Origin: Acanthacorydalis orientalis
Taxonomy: Eukaryota > Arthropoda > Insecta > Megaloptera > Corydalidae
Length of the DNA: 64,000 nucleotides
Assembly (NCBI GenBank): GCA_034766995.1
Contig: CM068315.1
Coordinates: 51,065,162 to 51,129,161, forward strand
Direction of reading: 5' to 3'
The notes beneath the pieces were generated by a model that was not told where the DNA came from, did no database searches, and worked only from the letters and a program-made list of their open reading frames with translations. Both the position numbers and the translations under genes were made by a program. Positions 63,836-64,000 of this stretch are shown one piece after another; positions within the stretch are counted from its first letter, which is position 1; every line of letters starts with the position of its first letter.

Positions 63836-63940
63836 AGCGTGAAAAATCAGTCCGCAATTCTTTAGAACCTCGCCACCACCCGCCACTGGTTATAACGGTG
63901 GTACACTAGTGTAAGCAACACGCAAGGCACGAGCCTGTCT
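63836..63940. other. GC-rich stretch near the right edge
   Basis: It contains CCACCACCCGCCACTGG and an imperfect CCACTG/CGGTGG hairpin followed six bases later by CTAGT, reminiscent of a Helitron 3' end. No matching 5' end or second copy is visible, so it is left unassigned. Confidence 0.3.
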
Positions 63941-64000
63941 TTTTAATAAAGTTGAGATTTTTATTTCTAAAAATAAAGTACCCAAGATAAGGGCTTTAAG

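Overview
The window is extremely AT-rich (GC about one fifth by eye), non-bacterial DNA dominated by long (TA)n microsatellites. I see no operons, ribosome-binding sites, CRISPR arrays, rRNA or intact tRNA genes, and no multi-exon gene that I can recognise. The transposon remnants (several mariner-type elements and Helitron-like ends), intron-like splice signals and microsatellite load indicate an animal nuclear genome. The mariner transposase types are common in arthropods, so an AT-rich arthropod is the best guess, but the sequence does not fix the species. The window is probably intergenic or deep intronic.

Layout. 0-6 kb: AT-rich sequence, an orphan transposon end at 2.66 kb, a CpG-containing island with an AAGATGGCGG start context at 3.64-4.07 kb, and an internally deleted mariner derivative at 5.45-5.93 kb. 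6-24 kb: mostly empty AT-rich DNA. It holds a candidate non-coding exon at 13.83 kb, a GC-rich patch at 16.76 kb, a solo-LTR-like block at 19.06 kb and a candidate short coding-exon pair at 21.2-21.6 kb. 24-39.5 kb: a 560-bp mariner derivative with a partial tandem copy (24.1-25.0 kb), a second copy of the 5.5-kb mariner derivative (29.96-30.45 kb), a 208-bp palindromic MITE (32.9 kb), a tRNA-like SINE candidate (34 kb), a Helitron-like element (35.5 kb) and an internally deleted mariner with a DUF4817-type N-terminus (38.6-39.5 kb). 39.5-64 kb: a strong 84-nt hairpin (40.7 kb), a duplicated 128-bp unit (44 kb), tandem Helitron-like elements (45 kb), a mariner C-terminal fragment (46.5 kb), one complete but dead mariner with both terminal repeats (51.33-52.57 kb), another 570-bp mariner derivative (55.3 kb) and a candidate splice-flanked exon near the right edge.

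The main structural theme is the relation between transposons and TA microsatellites. At least five elements of three kinds (mariner derivatives, a palindromic MITE and a Helitron-like element) sit exactly between two (TA)n arrays. Two different mariner families also carry a precise N-terminus-to-C-terminus or N-terminus-to-terminal-repeat deletion shared between copies, so these are small non-autonomous families rather than random wrecks. All transposase frames seen are broken; nothing here looks able to move on its own.
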